Below the pieces are notes generated by a model. That model ran no database searches. It was given only the letters and a program-made list of their open reading frames with translations, and had not been told where the DNA came from. A program made the translations under genes and the position numbers. 64,000 nucleotides of DNA from Isoetes taiwanensis (Eukaryota > Streptophyta > Lycopodiopsida > Isoetales > Isoetaceae): contig JAJEKV010000113.1 in the NCBI GenBank assembly GCA_021234155.1, positions 186,001 to 250,000 of the forward strand. The letters run 5' to 3'. Shown here in pieces: positions 22,593 to 34,538 of this stretch. Positions within the stretch are counted from its first letter, which is position 1, and each line of letters begins with the position of its first letter.

Positions 22593-23225
22593 TCGGCCGA
22601 AATCTTTCATGTTGAAGGCTAAGGTTAGCATAAAACACGCTTAGCGTGTTTCAAATATTATCTTTGGCGTGTTTCAAATATTATCTTTCAGATTTTTCTA
22701 ATGCTTTCTACTACACTTATTCATAATAGAAACTTGCATGCAATAGCATGATTAATTGAGAAGAGAAACTCAAAATTTACTCGAAACAAAAAGAAGCAAA
22801 TGAAGTTTATAAAAACTATTACGGTTTTCATAAACATCATCACTTCCTCTCTTCCTCGAGCAAATGCAAAAGCTTGTCTTCTTGGATTAAACACTGCCAT
22901 TGAGATGAAACTTAAAACTAAATGAAAACTAACCTTGAGTTACGAGGTTTGGAAGGATTCAAGAGCGGAGGACTATGCTTGTGGTTTTAATTCCGAGGCT
23001 TTTCGATTCCTTGACCTTAGTCCTCTGCCTTTCACAGGATGCTCTGAGAACTAAAAGGCGGAGTCTTTAGTAAGTTAAAATTGCCGGAAACCAAACATCT
23101 AACATTCTTTGAATATAAATCTGCTCACCAAGATTTCGGAGGGTGGATCCAAACACGTGAGAGGCATAGCCCGCAAATCGTCATGAAGGAAGGAAAGAAA
23201 ATGTAGGAACTTTGAGGCGTGAAAT

Positions 23226-23295
23226 GGATTTATATAGGCATAATTAGAAATAAGTTAAGCGTGAATAATTGATTGCTTGAATTAACACGCCTTGG
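23226..23295 (-). promoter_or_regulatory. Shared promoter module, copy 1
   Basis: On the minus strand: AACACGCC.. start region with GGCGTGTTAATTC, then GCAATCAATTATTCACGC, then TTATTTCTAATTATGCC and the TATA box TATATAAATCC (23225-23235). The same order and nearly the same sequence occur in copy 2 (25.70-25.76 kb joined to 24.47 kb). The ATG nearest downstream on the minus strand is at 23184, giving only a short frame. Confidence 0.6.
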
Positions 23296-24216
23296 CACCT
23301 GGTCTTCCACTTGGGACATGACATGTATATGGTATATATGGAGAATATTGCATTTCATGCAATAAATTCTCCGCGACATTATTCCATTTATTGCATTCGA
23401 AAAAATAGAATTTATAAATTTTATATAGGCTAAATTAAAATGATTTTAAAGGCAAAATTATCAAGGCTAAAAAATGACTTGTAAGGTTGGGGAATTGTTT
23501 TAGGTCAGATAGGAAAATTTCCTATGGTTCTTGTGATGAATCGGAGATTTCTCATGTGGTTGATTTATAGTGTTCGAGACTTTGTTGAGACAAAAATTTG
23601 GTGAGATACAAAATTTTAGAGAAAACAAAATAGACGAGCGAGGAGACAAAATAATTGGAGAAAACAGTTGGATGTAATTCAAATAATTTTATGTACGAAA
23701 AACTGTTAGAAGAACAATTGTTTGAAGAAAAATTTTATGAAAAACCTTGTTTGATTTCATTCATAAAAAGTTATATGTACAGTAAGCCCGGAAGGCTTAT
23801 GTAGCAAAGTCGAAGGCTTTTCACAAAATTACATGAAAAATATGCCCCTGGGAGGGGTGTCCAAAGCTTAAAGCAAACCAAAAAACAAAAGGGGCGCCCG
23901 GGATCTGCATCATTGATCTTCCATCGCGTCCTGCATCAAAGAAGAAAGAAAGGTGTTAGAAAAAAGAAAGAAAAAAAAAAAAAAAATAAAAGCGGACATG
24001 CAAACCTGGCTCATCTCTCAACCATTCTAAAACTGGTCGGTTATCGACCTTCCTCCTCATCTTCTTCCTCGCCTCCCTCCTCCTCCTCTTCCTCCTCCTC
24101 CTCTTGAGATTTCATTCTCTGTTTTTTCAAGCCAACCTAAGCCAACCCTGAGATCGGTCATGTGCTCTTGAGAGGACATCTCCTCCTCTTCCTCCAACTC
24201 CTCCTCTTCCTCCTCT

Positions 24217-24393
24217 TCATCGGAGGAGGAATCGGAAGAAACTCAACTCCTCCTCTTCCATGTCCAATTCCTCCTCTTCCTCCTCTTCGCCGGAGGAGGA
24301 ATCGGAAGGAAAATTGGGCAAGAAAAAATCTATGAGGGGGAATAGGGGGTTCTTCAACCCGGCGTCTCTTTGGCGAGACCTCGGGTTCTTCAT
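24217..24393 (-). pseudogene. Acidic-tract protein remnant downstream of promoter copy 2
   Basis: From ATG at 24393 (minus) the frame reads MKNPRSRQRDAGLKNPLFPL, then IDFFLPNFPSDSSSG and a Glu-rich run with LDMEEEEL, stopping at 24217. A second, similar Ser-Asp-Glu block (SDSSSDEEEEEEELEEEEE) follows in another frame, then MSSQEHMTDLRVGLGWLEK. A frameshift inside a duplicated acidic tract therefore broke a longer protein (to about 24050). The TATA box of its promoter lies at 24471-24481 on the same strand. Function is unknown. Confidence 0.4.
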
Positions 24394-24475
24394 GAAGTTC
24401 GAGCGCCGAGCAGCTTCATGGCGGGCGAAAAAAAATTTGGACGGAATGGAGGTCTTGAGAACGTGAACTGGATTT

Positions 24476-25667
24476 ATATAGGGTTAATGGTACAAGGGGT
24501 TATGGGCGTTTCTTGGCGCGGAACTAGGGCGGCGAAGGAGAGGGAAGGCCGCCCTTCTCCCTCTTCCTTCCTAAGACACTCCAATCTTCCCCGAAGATCG
24601 AGTCCTATTTGTTGCTAGAGGGGTTTTGCAATAATTTTCTCTTCGATTTCGTTTATTCAAAGGTGGGTTAAAGGATTCTTCAATCGGAATTGCTTCAAAG
24701 CGTCCTTTCATTTCATGCCGGTTTGCCATTAACTTCCTGTTCTTTTTCTCAAGTAAGTTTTCTTGTTTGAGTAAGAAGCACCGAAAGAGAATTCAGATTT
24801 TAAGCAGAAATGTGAGGAGGGCAATTGAGTTGTATGATTTCTTGGCTGCCTCATCAAAAAACGGATCCTCTGAGTTCTTGGCTTTTTCCCCTTCCTCTTG
24901 CTCTTTCTTTCTAGCGGAAAGGCCTGCAGTAGAATTTCTGGAAAAGAACGGAGTACCTTGATCTAAAATCACAGGTTCATTGCTAATACATGAAACTATA
25001 AGAGATGCCGAGCTAGGGAGTTTATGAGCAGATGATGCTTACTTCAGACTTTAAACAGGATGTATTACAGGTTGAAAGATTTACGCACTCGGTTCTTGGT
25101 ACTACTATGCCAAGAACCTCATGATCGATTTAGTAATTGATGCTTAACTGGTTATGCTCAAATTTATATTTGAGTGAGAGCTCGCCGCAGTCGACGATGT
25201 TTGAGCTTCTTTTGTCTAACTGATGCGGTACGTAAGAGGAGAAGTCTGGTGGCTGGGCTTTGTGTCTAGCCAATTACAGGCTATCTGCATCATATCCCGA
25301 CAATGCAGCATTTTTTATGGTATCATACATCTGTGTCAGTTTTTAGAAGTTGATGAAACTGCTGGTTTGGTTCAAGTTTTAGAAGCATATGCGACTTTCT
25401 TGAGTAAATGTGGCGGTTGCTCATTACTCTTTATTTCTTTCTCTATTCTTCTTCACTCTTGCAAGAGGTTTTTATGGTGCTATCAAGACTTATTTGCAGC
25501 TAAAGGAAAGTGTGTACTTGGCTCCTGTAGTACTCCATCTAGCTGGGAAGATTGGTTACGATCATGTAGTACTAGTTGGATAGAAGAAGAGGTTGAGAAA
25601 TACATATTAGTACCTCAGTAGTTGTGAATATGAAATTTGATCCATTTGGGATCCATGTGCTTAATTT

Positions 25668-25706
<39 letters not shown>

Positions 25707-25714
25707 GGGTTAAT
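24476..25714 (+). mobile_element. Poly(A)-tailed retrocopy with 13-bp target duplication
   Basis: The 13 bases ATATAGGGTTAAT occur at 24476-24488 and again at 25702-25714, directly after a run of 34 A (25669-25702, last A shared). Between them lies about 1.18 kb unlike the flanks. Removing it joins TTTATATAGGGTTAAT to TAGAAATTAGCGTGAATAAT, which matches the uninterrupted paralogue at 23226-23290. These are the marks of LINE-mediated reverse transcription of an mRNA or similar RNA. Readable frames inside (24767-24961, SKKHRKRIQILSRNVRRAIE; 25223-25621) are broken and I cannot name the source gene. Confidence 0.85.
25669..25702 (+). repeat. Poly(A) tail of the retrocopy
   Basis: 34 consecutive A residues next to the right target duplication. 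The unbroken run suggests a fairly recent insertion. Confidence 0.9.
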
Positions 25715-25765
25715 TAGAAATTAGCGTGAATAATTGATTGCCTCAAATAACACGCCAAAGTATAG
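25703..25765 (-). promoter_or_regulatory. Shared promoter module, copy 2 (split by the retrocopy)
   Basis: On the minus strand: GGCGTGTTATTTGAGGCAAT, then CAATTATTCACGCTAATTTC and TAATTAACCCTATA. The TATA part and ATCC continue at 24471-24488 beyond the insertion. It is closely similar to copy 1 at 23226-23295. The insertion now places the upstream part about 1.2 kb away from the TATA box. Confidence 0.6.
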
Positions 25766-26099
25766 AAATTCCCCAACTATATCATCTAGGGTATATTATT
25801 ATGGATAATAAATTCTCCGTCTATCACTATATGTCTTTTTCAGAATCATATATCCAAATTTTTAGATAATTAAAATTAGGATATATTTATATAAATGTCA
25901 TTTCCTTGTTGTTGCCACGAAAATTCTTGTTTTAAATGACTTAAGTTTTAAGCCCATTGTTATTATTATATTAAACCTATTTCCAAGGAATTTCTTGCTT
26001 TTAAAAAATTTGATTTACCTCTACATATTCCATAAATGTAATGCATTTTTTTTATCTTATGGTGTAATAATTTTTTCCTACTCATTGACTAAAAGGGTG

Positions 26100-28980
26100 C
26101 AATTTGCCTAGGTCAATGGTGCCTCTCAACTCAAGATGGTGTGCAACATATTGAAAAGAGTAATATCAATGAAAAGCCAACTCCTAGCAAGAATGTTGAA
26201 GAAAAACAATTAGTCCCTCTATAGTAGGGTGCAATGGAGGAACAAGAAGGTGAGAATCATGCACAAGTGCAACAAGGAAATAGTAGGCCAAGGAGTTATT
26301 GTGCTAGCGGATCCCTGGTCAAGTCAATAATGATGAAAGGCTAGGGGAAGACAATATTGGTATTGCAATTTCATGTTGGAAGACAACCGAAAGGTAAAGG
26401 TTTGGGTGACAAGGAATGTTTTGGTTGTGTCAAGCAATTGGAGGTTCCTTGATCATGGCATGGCCTATAAGTAGTGTTCAATTTGTGGAGGATTATATTT
26501 TTCAGAGCCCGAGGTTGTTGGGGACAATGATTGTCTTGATATTGATCCATTGGCGCTTGGAACTCTAAACCTAGGCAAAAGGGGAGAAGTATCGGGCCAC
26601 GGACATTATCCTAGCAAAAGAGCCAAGTTGAACGTGAGACAATGGTGAAGGTTAGGGGCTCGGATTGTTGTTGGAGTGCTTGTATGCAATTCTTTACAAT
26701 AGAACAATTACTTTTCAAGAGTACACTGTTGATGAGAGGAGGACCTACATGTACACAATCTTCGAAAGCATGCACTTCAAGATGAAAGAAACCCAAACAA
26801 AAAAGATACCCTTTGCTAGGCAAATGGATATGTGCAAAAGCATGGCGAGTATCCATGCAATTCCAACTTCTTCATGGCATAATTGGCAAAAAGAAACAGC
26901 AGAGGGGAACAGATTGCTTTACATGGAAATAATGGTTTGTTGAGACCAACAACACTAGGACCTTAGTCGCCGGGGAGATATTTGAAAAATATATTGATTT
27001 CAATGCAGAAGTCTATGCCACACAAAAAGTAGAAGGGATGAAAAGGGAAGAGCGGTTGTTGAGAAAAGGTTGTCATCACATTGTACTCAAAAGAATATTT
27101 TGAAGAAGTGAATTCCCTACTTCGAGAATTGGGAATTCTTCCAATATCCCAACCTAGCTTTAGTAGGTTATGGAAGAAGCATTTCAATCATGTCACCATA
27201 GCAACTTCAAACAACTTTGCAAAGTGCAATTTATGTGCTAAGTTGAAGGAGACTCTTGATAAGACTGTGCAACCTAGTCAAAGGGCTAGGATAAGGGAGC
27301 ATATGAAGGACCATATGACCCACCAACTATCATGTAGATCATGTTATTGGATGTGGAGGACTTTATCCGCATTGGAACCCAATAACTATTTATGTATTAT
27401 ACATGACAAGATGGACCAGCAAAAGACTTGTCTTCCACAATTCAAGTACATACCAAAGTCATGTGGAAGATCATACCCTTTACAGATCTCAATGACTGGG
27501 CAATCTTGCATGGGCAAATCAAACCTACTATGGCCATTTTAGTTTTAAGTTGTGGAGTGATGGTCCAGATTTTCATATTCTGAGTATCATGAGGTGTTTG
27601 AGAACTATGAAAATGGATACAATGGTCACCTCCAGGACCTTCACATTAGCCAGCACTACATAGAGCATTGTTAGATAGAAACCCTAACAATATTGAAAAG
27701 TTCAAGAAGGCAAGGTTTAGGAAGCATGGGTCTAATGAACATGTTGGAGCTTCAACTTCATCGTGCTAAACCTCAAGATCTACCCAAAAGGTTTCTCTTG
27801 CAACTTGATAATTGTGCCGGCCAAAATAAGAACAGTGGATGTTTTCTTTTCCTATCCTACTTAACACCTGTGGGGATATTTGAAAGAGTTAATTTAGGGT
27901 TTCTTATGCCCTGCATACCCATGAGGATGTGGATGCATTATTTGGCAAATATAGTTGTATAACAAGCAGCAAAACAAGGACCAACTTTCCTAGGCTAATG
28001 GAAATCTTGCATGAATGCACTACTCCAAACCCTATAGCTTCTCTCATAGAAGAAGTGCCCGATTGGAAGAGCTTTGTGGATGGTTATACATTGGATCTTG
28101 AAGGTCATTCCGTGCCTCTGCAGCTTCACTTTTGGGTGAGAGATGGGATTCCAATCTTCCAATGGAAGATGAGACCTTCGAGGATGAGTGGAGAGGAGGG
28201 GAGGAAATATGGCGTAGAGATGAGAATGGCAAGCCTATGATACCTCTAGGTCAACCAAAAGCTTTAAAACCTAATGAAGAAGTGAAGCAATTGGGATTGA
28301 CTAAGGAAGGAATCCAAGACTATATAAAGCATTGGCAAACCAATCCAGATGACACCAACCGTGCCTTGGTGGCTTACCGAAGAAGGTGATTAACCTTGGG
28401 GAGATAGACACATCCTCGGATGAATTGAAAGAAGGGTGGTTGCCTAAAACTAGGTGGAAGACCTTAGCGTGCCGAGGATTTTGATGACACCGTAAGTAGC
28501 ATTCGCAAGCAATATGCTCCTCCTCCTTCCACAAACACTATGTTGGTCTTAAGAACAATAGGCCAAAGTTTCTAGGCATGGATGCTTATGAACCTTCCAT
28601 CGACTTGGAATGCCACCAATTTGTGGTAGTAAAGCCGCCAGATTTAGATACATATCCATCCGTGGTTGGGGTTCACTATCTCCGATATTTGCAAAGAAGA
28701 AGGTAATATTAACTTTAACCATGTGCTGGGTGGAATGGTGGTGTCCAAAGGCATCGGGTTGACCAACGTATCGGATAAAAGAAAGGTACTCGATTGTTGG
28801 ACAAAGAAATGGAGGAGAAATCCGAAAGTGATCCCCATCTTTGGCTAGACTATGAAAGTGTTTTGTACTCATGGACTCCAAACACTATTCCAGCTAGAAA
28901 TGCGAATTACAATACCTCGTGATGTCGAAGAAGAAGGCTATGATATCATTGGGGTGCTTGAAGAAAGTTGAATAACTATG
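26100..28980 (+). pseudogene. DUF7869-like transposon gene, heavily frameshifted
   Basis: A long relic read in several frames. Parts in order: 26520-26640 (GDNDCLDIDPLALGTLNLG); 26690-26930 (TFQEYTVDERRTYMYTIFES, MHFKMKETQ, TSSWHNW); 27081-27542 (LLRELGILPISQPSFSRLWK, then CNLCAKLKETLD and a CRSCYW pair); 27792-27832 LQLDNCAGQNKN; about 27914-27959 HTHEDVDALFGKYSC in the next frame; 28021-28389, a charged tail with QLHFWVRDG. The Asp of LQLDN, the QNKN block and HTHEDVDALFG are the hallmarks of the DUF7869 family, found in transposon-derived proteins of land plants and animals and likely a DDE-type core. At least four shifts make it inactive. The terminal motif lies 170 bp downstream. Confidence 0.65.
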
Positions 28981-29141
28981 TAAATTTTTGTTATCACGTT
29001 TTTATGATATGGTGCTATATTGTGAAATATTGACTATTTTGTAAATAACATGATATTACGTTTTCATAATTTTGAGGTGAAATGTGTGAATTTGAATATG
29101 CTACTAAAAACATGCAATATGAAATTTGTCCCAAAATTAAG

Positions 29142-29180
29142 ACATAAACCCAATTTAATTGAATGATGGTTAATTGGATT
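29142..29180 (+). repeat. Terminal motif, copy 4
   Basis: ACATAAACCCAATTTAATTG then AATGATGGTTAATTGGATT. It is very close to the 15583-15545 copy, including the GGTTAATTGGATT extension. Confidence 0.6.
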
Positions 29181-29214
29181 CTGGAATTTGCAGGTGCCAC
29201 CCATTTGGCAGTGG

Positions 29215-29326
29215 GAGGGGCTGCAAAGCTAAGAGATATAAACAGCTAATAAGGTCCTTACCTTTGTGAAGAGGGGCTGCAGAGCTAAGAGATATAAAGA
29301 GCTAATAAGGTCCTTACCTTTGCGAA
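29215..29326 (+). repeat. 56-bp tandem duplication
   Basis: 29215-29270 and 29271-29326 both begin GAGGGGCTGC and contain AGCTAAGAGATATAAA and AGCTAATAAGGTCCTTACCT. Only a few bases differ. Confidence 0.9.
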
Positions 29327-30494
29327 TATCCTCGGTGGAGCCCCAAGTCATCCTTCTGCGACACCAACCTCCACCAAGCATTCTCATTTTTTAAATTTCT
29401 TTAGGATCCATTAGCTATGACAAAGAATCAATTGGAGGTTTTGTCTGCACTAGAAAAAACAAAAAATCAATGATAGCATTTTACTGCCATAGTTGTGCCG
29501 TGGATGGATTTTTTCAAGTGAATTCTTGCAATCTATTTTGCATTTCTATAGTGGCTAAGCTTTTGGGACAGACCTCCAAGTAAGTGATCTTACTAACAAT
29601 GGCTTCTCCTAAGGCTTCCAAGTCTCGGCATGGATTGAGCATTTATCTAACCTTCCAGTTTTAGGGCTGGATTATAGCTTCACAAGGGTTCAATTCCGGC
29701 TGGGGATTGCAGAGGTATAGAACCTTAGAGAGTTTCTGGCTTGCTCATTTATAACTCATAATCGAGTTGGATATGTCTTCCATAGATAATCTAAGCAATA
29801 ATCCCCGCAATCTAGGAAAAGTAGTTTATATGAGAGTACTCATTGGGCAAATATCCATTTGATATGGTAACAACAAATTCAGAAATATAAACAACAAACT
29901 TAAAACAGTAAATCCTTCAATCTTTAGGAGATAATTTGCCTCCCAACCGGCTCGTGATCCAAGCAAGTAGCCTTTAACTTGCTAGCTCAACAAACATCAA
30001 AGAATTCTTTATCTTTAACTCCAATCAAAGTAATCAAGGGCACGTAATGACGCAGAGTTCAGCGCTAGAGCAAGAAAGCTTAGATTCAGATAGGAAGAAC
30101 ATCAAATATTTATAATGGAAGGAAAACACCTTTTTTCCTGAATTCCCTTTTTGGCTGCGAAATAGCTGTCGACAAAGGCTAATAGGAGTGGCTGACATGG
30201 ATTCGGCTCAAGAATAGTTGGATTCGGCCCTTTTTATCGACGCCCCCTTATTAACGACTGTGGGAAGCCGCTTTAGTCTCGATACATTTTTGATTAAAGG
30301 GTCGATGATTCGTTATCAGCCGCACTATATCTTTAGAGCATAAATTTCCCATGGTTGCACCTTTAAAACATTTATAACATGTGGTAAGCTTATAAGTTGT
30401 TCTTTGAGTTAAATAGCTAGATAAAAATGTATTGAGCCTGAGCCACATTAAGTTGGTGAATGAAATTTATAGAACATATTGTAAGAAATTGTAT
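29327..30494. other. Intergenic, no gene seen
   Basis: No recognisable coding or RNA gene. A GGGTTCAATTCC string at 29687-29698 resembles a tRNA T-arm, but no tRNA fold surrounds it. Confidence 0.4.
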
Positions 30495-30975
30495 GGGGTT
30501 TGTATTTAAACCTAAGTTCAAAAGCATCTTAAGAGAGATGCGTCAGATGCGACACATCGAAAGCATCTAAAGTATCGAAGCATCTAAGTTTTAAGATGCG
30601 GTTAAGATGCGTTAAAAAATTAAATTGAATTATTGAGAAATACCTTCACTCCATTGCAGCCTTAAATACCTTTGATCTATAGAGACTTTTAAAACTAAAA
30701 TACAAAATATATATGAATAATAGAAGAGAAAGCCAAGGAAGGAAGGTACTTTTATCGCCCATAAGTTTCGATCTATGGGGACCCAATTACAAAAAGCAGC
30801 GATTTGCCTTGTTTTAAGAAAACCGCGGCGTCGAATCAGCCGGAGAAATCCATATATATATAAGTTTCTTCTTTATTTTTTTGCCTTGTTAAAGATGCGG
30901 GTGTCGATGTCGCACATCTTATATATAAGCATCTTATTTTAAGATTTTAAACTTAGATTTAAACAAATGCATCCC
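30495..30975. mobile_element. MITE-like foldback element
   Basis: The left end GGGGTTTGTATTTAAACCTA (then AGTT) and the reverse complement of the right end (GGGATGCATTTGTTTAAATC, then TAAGTT) are similar. Pairing continues inward through AAGCATCTTA and GATGCGACATCG-like segments. At about 480 bp with no coding capacity it fits a miniature inverted-repeat element. The exact ends and a target duplication are not clear. Confidence 0.5.
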
Positions 30976-33040
30976 TGGTTTGTAGAAGGACGTAGGCACG
31001 CTATTTGCTCGATAAGGATCGTAACGAGGGAGGCCGATGATTTATACCTTTATGTGCATGCTTAGACAGTATGGTTAGAGCCGCTTTGTTCAAAAAGGCT
31101 ACTCGCTTGTGAATCTTGAATGCCGGACATACCCACGCTGATATATGTGTTTCGCTGATGAAGCAATGATTGTTCTTAATGATGTTTTAGCTATTTATAG
31201 ATCTTAAGACACCTCTAATGCATGCCAAAGCTAGGTTTTTTTTTTCCGCAAAAGGTACGCTTGTATGGATTCCATCAGATTTGAGCGATAGCGCATGCTT
31301 TACTCCAAGGGGGATTCACCTTTGAGTGCCATACAAGATGCCTCAGTGATTCACAGGGGGGTTTTTTCAATCCATTTCCACATGTATATATTTGAGTTAG
31401 GGGGGTTTTGGCCACTACTTGGGGTAAATTTCTTATGGAAGGGGTCGAATTTGCATTTCAAAAAACCGTATATGGGGGTGTTTTGGGTCACCCTCTGCAC
31501 GCACATGGCATACCCCCTTTTGTATAGGTGCATTGCCCAGGCTTTACTGACGAGCCTCAGGTGTGCTAATATCTAAGGGCTAATGTAGCTAATTTTAGAT
31601 AATGTAAAGGTGTGCTAGTCTCAGGGCTTTGATTCCAGACAAAGTAAGCATTTTGTTTCATAGATTAGCAAGTACAGAAGGAAAGACATCTTCTAATATG
31701 TACATTCGTCCATCACCGTAAGGTACAAAATTTCAGGCAGTACTCCATTGTTTCTGCATCTAATATAGCGTGCCTTGTGATTCTTGGCATGCTCCCTCTT
31801 AGAAAGGTTTTATTAGGCTGCCTTAGTAATTCTTTCTCATAATACCAAAATATTCTTACAACTAGAAATTGCCCAACGTTGCTGGGCATTTCGTTGAGCA
31901 TACATTTAAATTTAGAGGCAAAAAAGTTGAATGTTCACGCTCTGAATGCTGCATACCTTTGGCTTTAAAAGCTTTGGTTGTATTAATGTTTGTGGATTTC
32001 TTATAGGGTTAGTATTGATCAATGGTTATGTTCATGTTCGATTCATGAGGAGCAAAGTTAATGCTTAGGCGTTTTTTATGTGGACCATGGTGTATTTGCT
32101 CAAATTTTTTAGGGTTGTGCATGTACTTTCTACTCTTTGTATTTTAAACTTAGGGCTCTTGAATATTGTTCCTTGGGATATGCTTGGCTATCCCTGCGAG
32201 GTCCAAAGTTAGCCATAACAGAGTTAGACATGCATCAAGAGATACGAAGTAAAACGATGCCGATCACATGTGAAAATAAAATTCCTAACTACGTCGAAAT
32301 CTGTGGTCTTAAGTCGAATCAACTCTGGTTGCAGTCGAGAAGGATAATAACTTATTTCTCCACAGTCAAAATGACTTGAGCCCAAACTTGGAAACTCGAC
32401 ATGGGACAACTGCCCTAGGACACCGGTTTAGATATCTAGATCTGACACTCTACATTATTGGTGCTAATTCAAAAATCTGCCGAGATGTTGTGGAAGTTCT
32501 TAAATTTCCTCTAAATACGATGCATCACCCTGCGATATAAAATTCACAATGATGCAGAAATATGAGCTTACGACAAGGTTATCATTATTAAGGCCAACAC
32601 CTAATCTTCATTCATTATTAAATTATTACTCTTGTTCTCGCTAATATTGGGTTGCAAGTGGGGGAGAATTAAGACTATAACAACAAAAGAAGACATCTAC
32701 GTAAGAACACGTATTAAAGCATGAGCTATATATATTATTATCGATCCACATATTAAGGATATAATAAGGACACATATTAAGAGACACACACCACATTTGC
32801 GAGACGTAAAATGTAGGTTAGGATCAATTCAGCGCGTCACCAAACACACCGTACACGCGGCATCATCATTTCTTTTAAGGAATGCTAAGAGATTGTTATG
32901 TCATCGTTGTCCCCCTGCTTTTACTCAACATTCCTCCATTCTACGCAACATTCTTGGGTTTTACCCATGCGATTCCTACGATTTCACTCCACATTCTTGA
33001 TTTTTTACCGCCGTAATTGATCCTAACCTCCATTCACGTT
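30976..33040. other. Intergenic, no gene seen
   Basis: AT-rich sequence with short unrecognised frames. The frame at 31295-31576 has no family signature. Confidence 0.4.
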
Positions 33041-33113
33041 AGAATGCTCTTCTTGTGGAGATTAGGCCTCCGGCCCCTATTGACTCCCGGAATCAACACA
33101 AGAAGAGCATTCT
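33041..33113. repeat. Perfect 17-bp inverted repeat, 39-nt loop
   Basis: AGAATGCTCTTCTTGTG (33041-33057) pairs exactly with CACAAGAAGAGCATTCT (33097-33113). The loop contains GGCCTCCGGCCCC. It could be a small hairpin or the remnant of a foldback element. Confidence 0.85.
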
Positions 33114-33394
33114 CAGATAATGCAATAATACATGAGAGCCAAGCAAACACTATGTTTGCGGTATATAGTGTAGTAATAGAAAGGGAGCATTTTAGGAGCA
33201 ACAGTGGCGCGGTTCGGCGCGCAGCAATGTGTAGGCTGCTTAGAGCAGCTACCGGATTTGCATTTCTTGCAACCGCTGGGGTGGTATGGCAGATTTGCAA
33301 TAATCGCTGCAGGAGATGCCCCATGGTTTGACGACACATTTAAGGTTGGAGAGGCAGGATTCCACGCCCATTTTGAGGCACACCACCATTAGCA

Positions 33395-33442
33395 TCGCTA
33401 ATATCGCCATCGCCATCGCCGCCATCGCCATCGCCACGCCAT
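33395..33442 (+). repeat. GCCATC hexamer microsatellite
   Basis: Repeated GCCATC with GCTAATATC and GCC variants. The antisense frame here (Met-Ala repeats) is an artefact of the repeat. Confidence 0.85.
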
Positions 33443-34538
33443 TCCTCATCTTTCCTCTTCCTTTTCCTTTTTCCTTTGCTTTCCTCCATTTCCCACCCCT
33501 CTCCTTATATACCTCCCCTCCACCCCCTCTCGTTTCGCCATGCATACTTCCTCACCGCGTCTTCCCTGTCTGAACTTTATATCCCATGTTTTTGACCTTT
33601 TAGCCTCCTAGCTACGTCCCTTGCCCTCATCCATTTGACTTTCTTCCCCCCTTCCATTTCACTAGATTGCCAAAACATTTTTATCCATTTTTGCCCACCT
33701 TATCCACACCCTTGCTTTGGATTGAGGAATTTGTCCACCTCGTCGACTTGTCTTTTGCTCTTCTTGTCGTTCTTCTTTGCAAAGGCCATCTGTCTTTATT
33801 CGAACAAGAAGAAAGGCCACGCAACTAGCCTTCTGGAGTTTTCGACATCGACTATCCGTTAGACTATTCCTTCTTTCTTACGCTTTGATTGACAAGTCTA
33901 TCTTCGTAAGTTTACTGTAAACTATCAAACTTTTCTCATTCATTGAACGTGACACTTTCGCCATGTAAAAATTTCATGTCAATTGTTTTCTGAACATATG
34001 GACAATCTTGCTAGAGTTTTGACTGCTTTTCTTGATTTTGAATAAAACGTTGTTCTAAAAAATATATTTCTCCATGGAAAGTAGAGAAAACAACCAATCA
34101 ATTATAATAAGAATTTCATATCTGTAGCTTTAACAAGCTGCATCTATATATTACTATCAAAGGTGTAACTGCCAAGCAAAATAATCAAGAGGTCCCTGAT
34201 ATCTATAATCACTCCATTCGCTCACTTGAAATGATAACTCACACCATTGATAATCAATTGTAGTTCCAACCAAGCTCTGCCCTCCCGTGTTTGTTAACAA
34301 ACTTATTTCAAACATTTTTCGCCTCGAAAGCTCTAGGCAACCACTCTTTTTAATGCAGTGTTGGTGTGAAATTTATTTTTTCATCGTACTAAATTTTCCC
34401 AACTAATATCTAAGAAGTGCCATTTTTAAATTCCATAAATGGTAGGATCTCTCTAGACAGTTACAAGATCTATTAGACAATTCCTCTTACCTACATCTCT
34501 AGGATCCAATTCAAGCTTACTTGACTTTGTGCTCTAAG
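33443..34538. other. Intergenic, no gene seen
   Basis: Pyrimidine-rich first half (33443-33900), then AT-rich. No supported gene. Confidence 0.45.

Noticed and set aside
23039-23184. A spliced minus-strand gene after promoter copy 1, with donor CTTG|GTGAGC
   Set aside because: Joining to the nearest good acceptor at 23043 creates an immediate stop, so I do not propose the model.
29680-29700. GGGTTCAATTCC as a tRNA T-arm
   Set aside because: No acceptor, D-arm or anticodon stem could be drawn around it.
33034-33573. Several overlapping frames around 33.0-33.5 kb, including one with WYGRFAIIAAGDAPWFDD
   Set aside because: Short, overlapping on both strands and partly over a GCCATC microsatellite. 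I could not tie any to a family.
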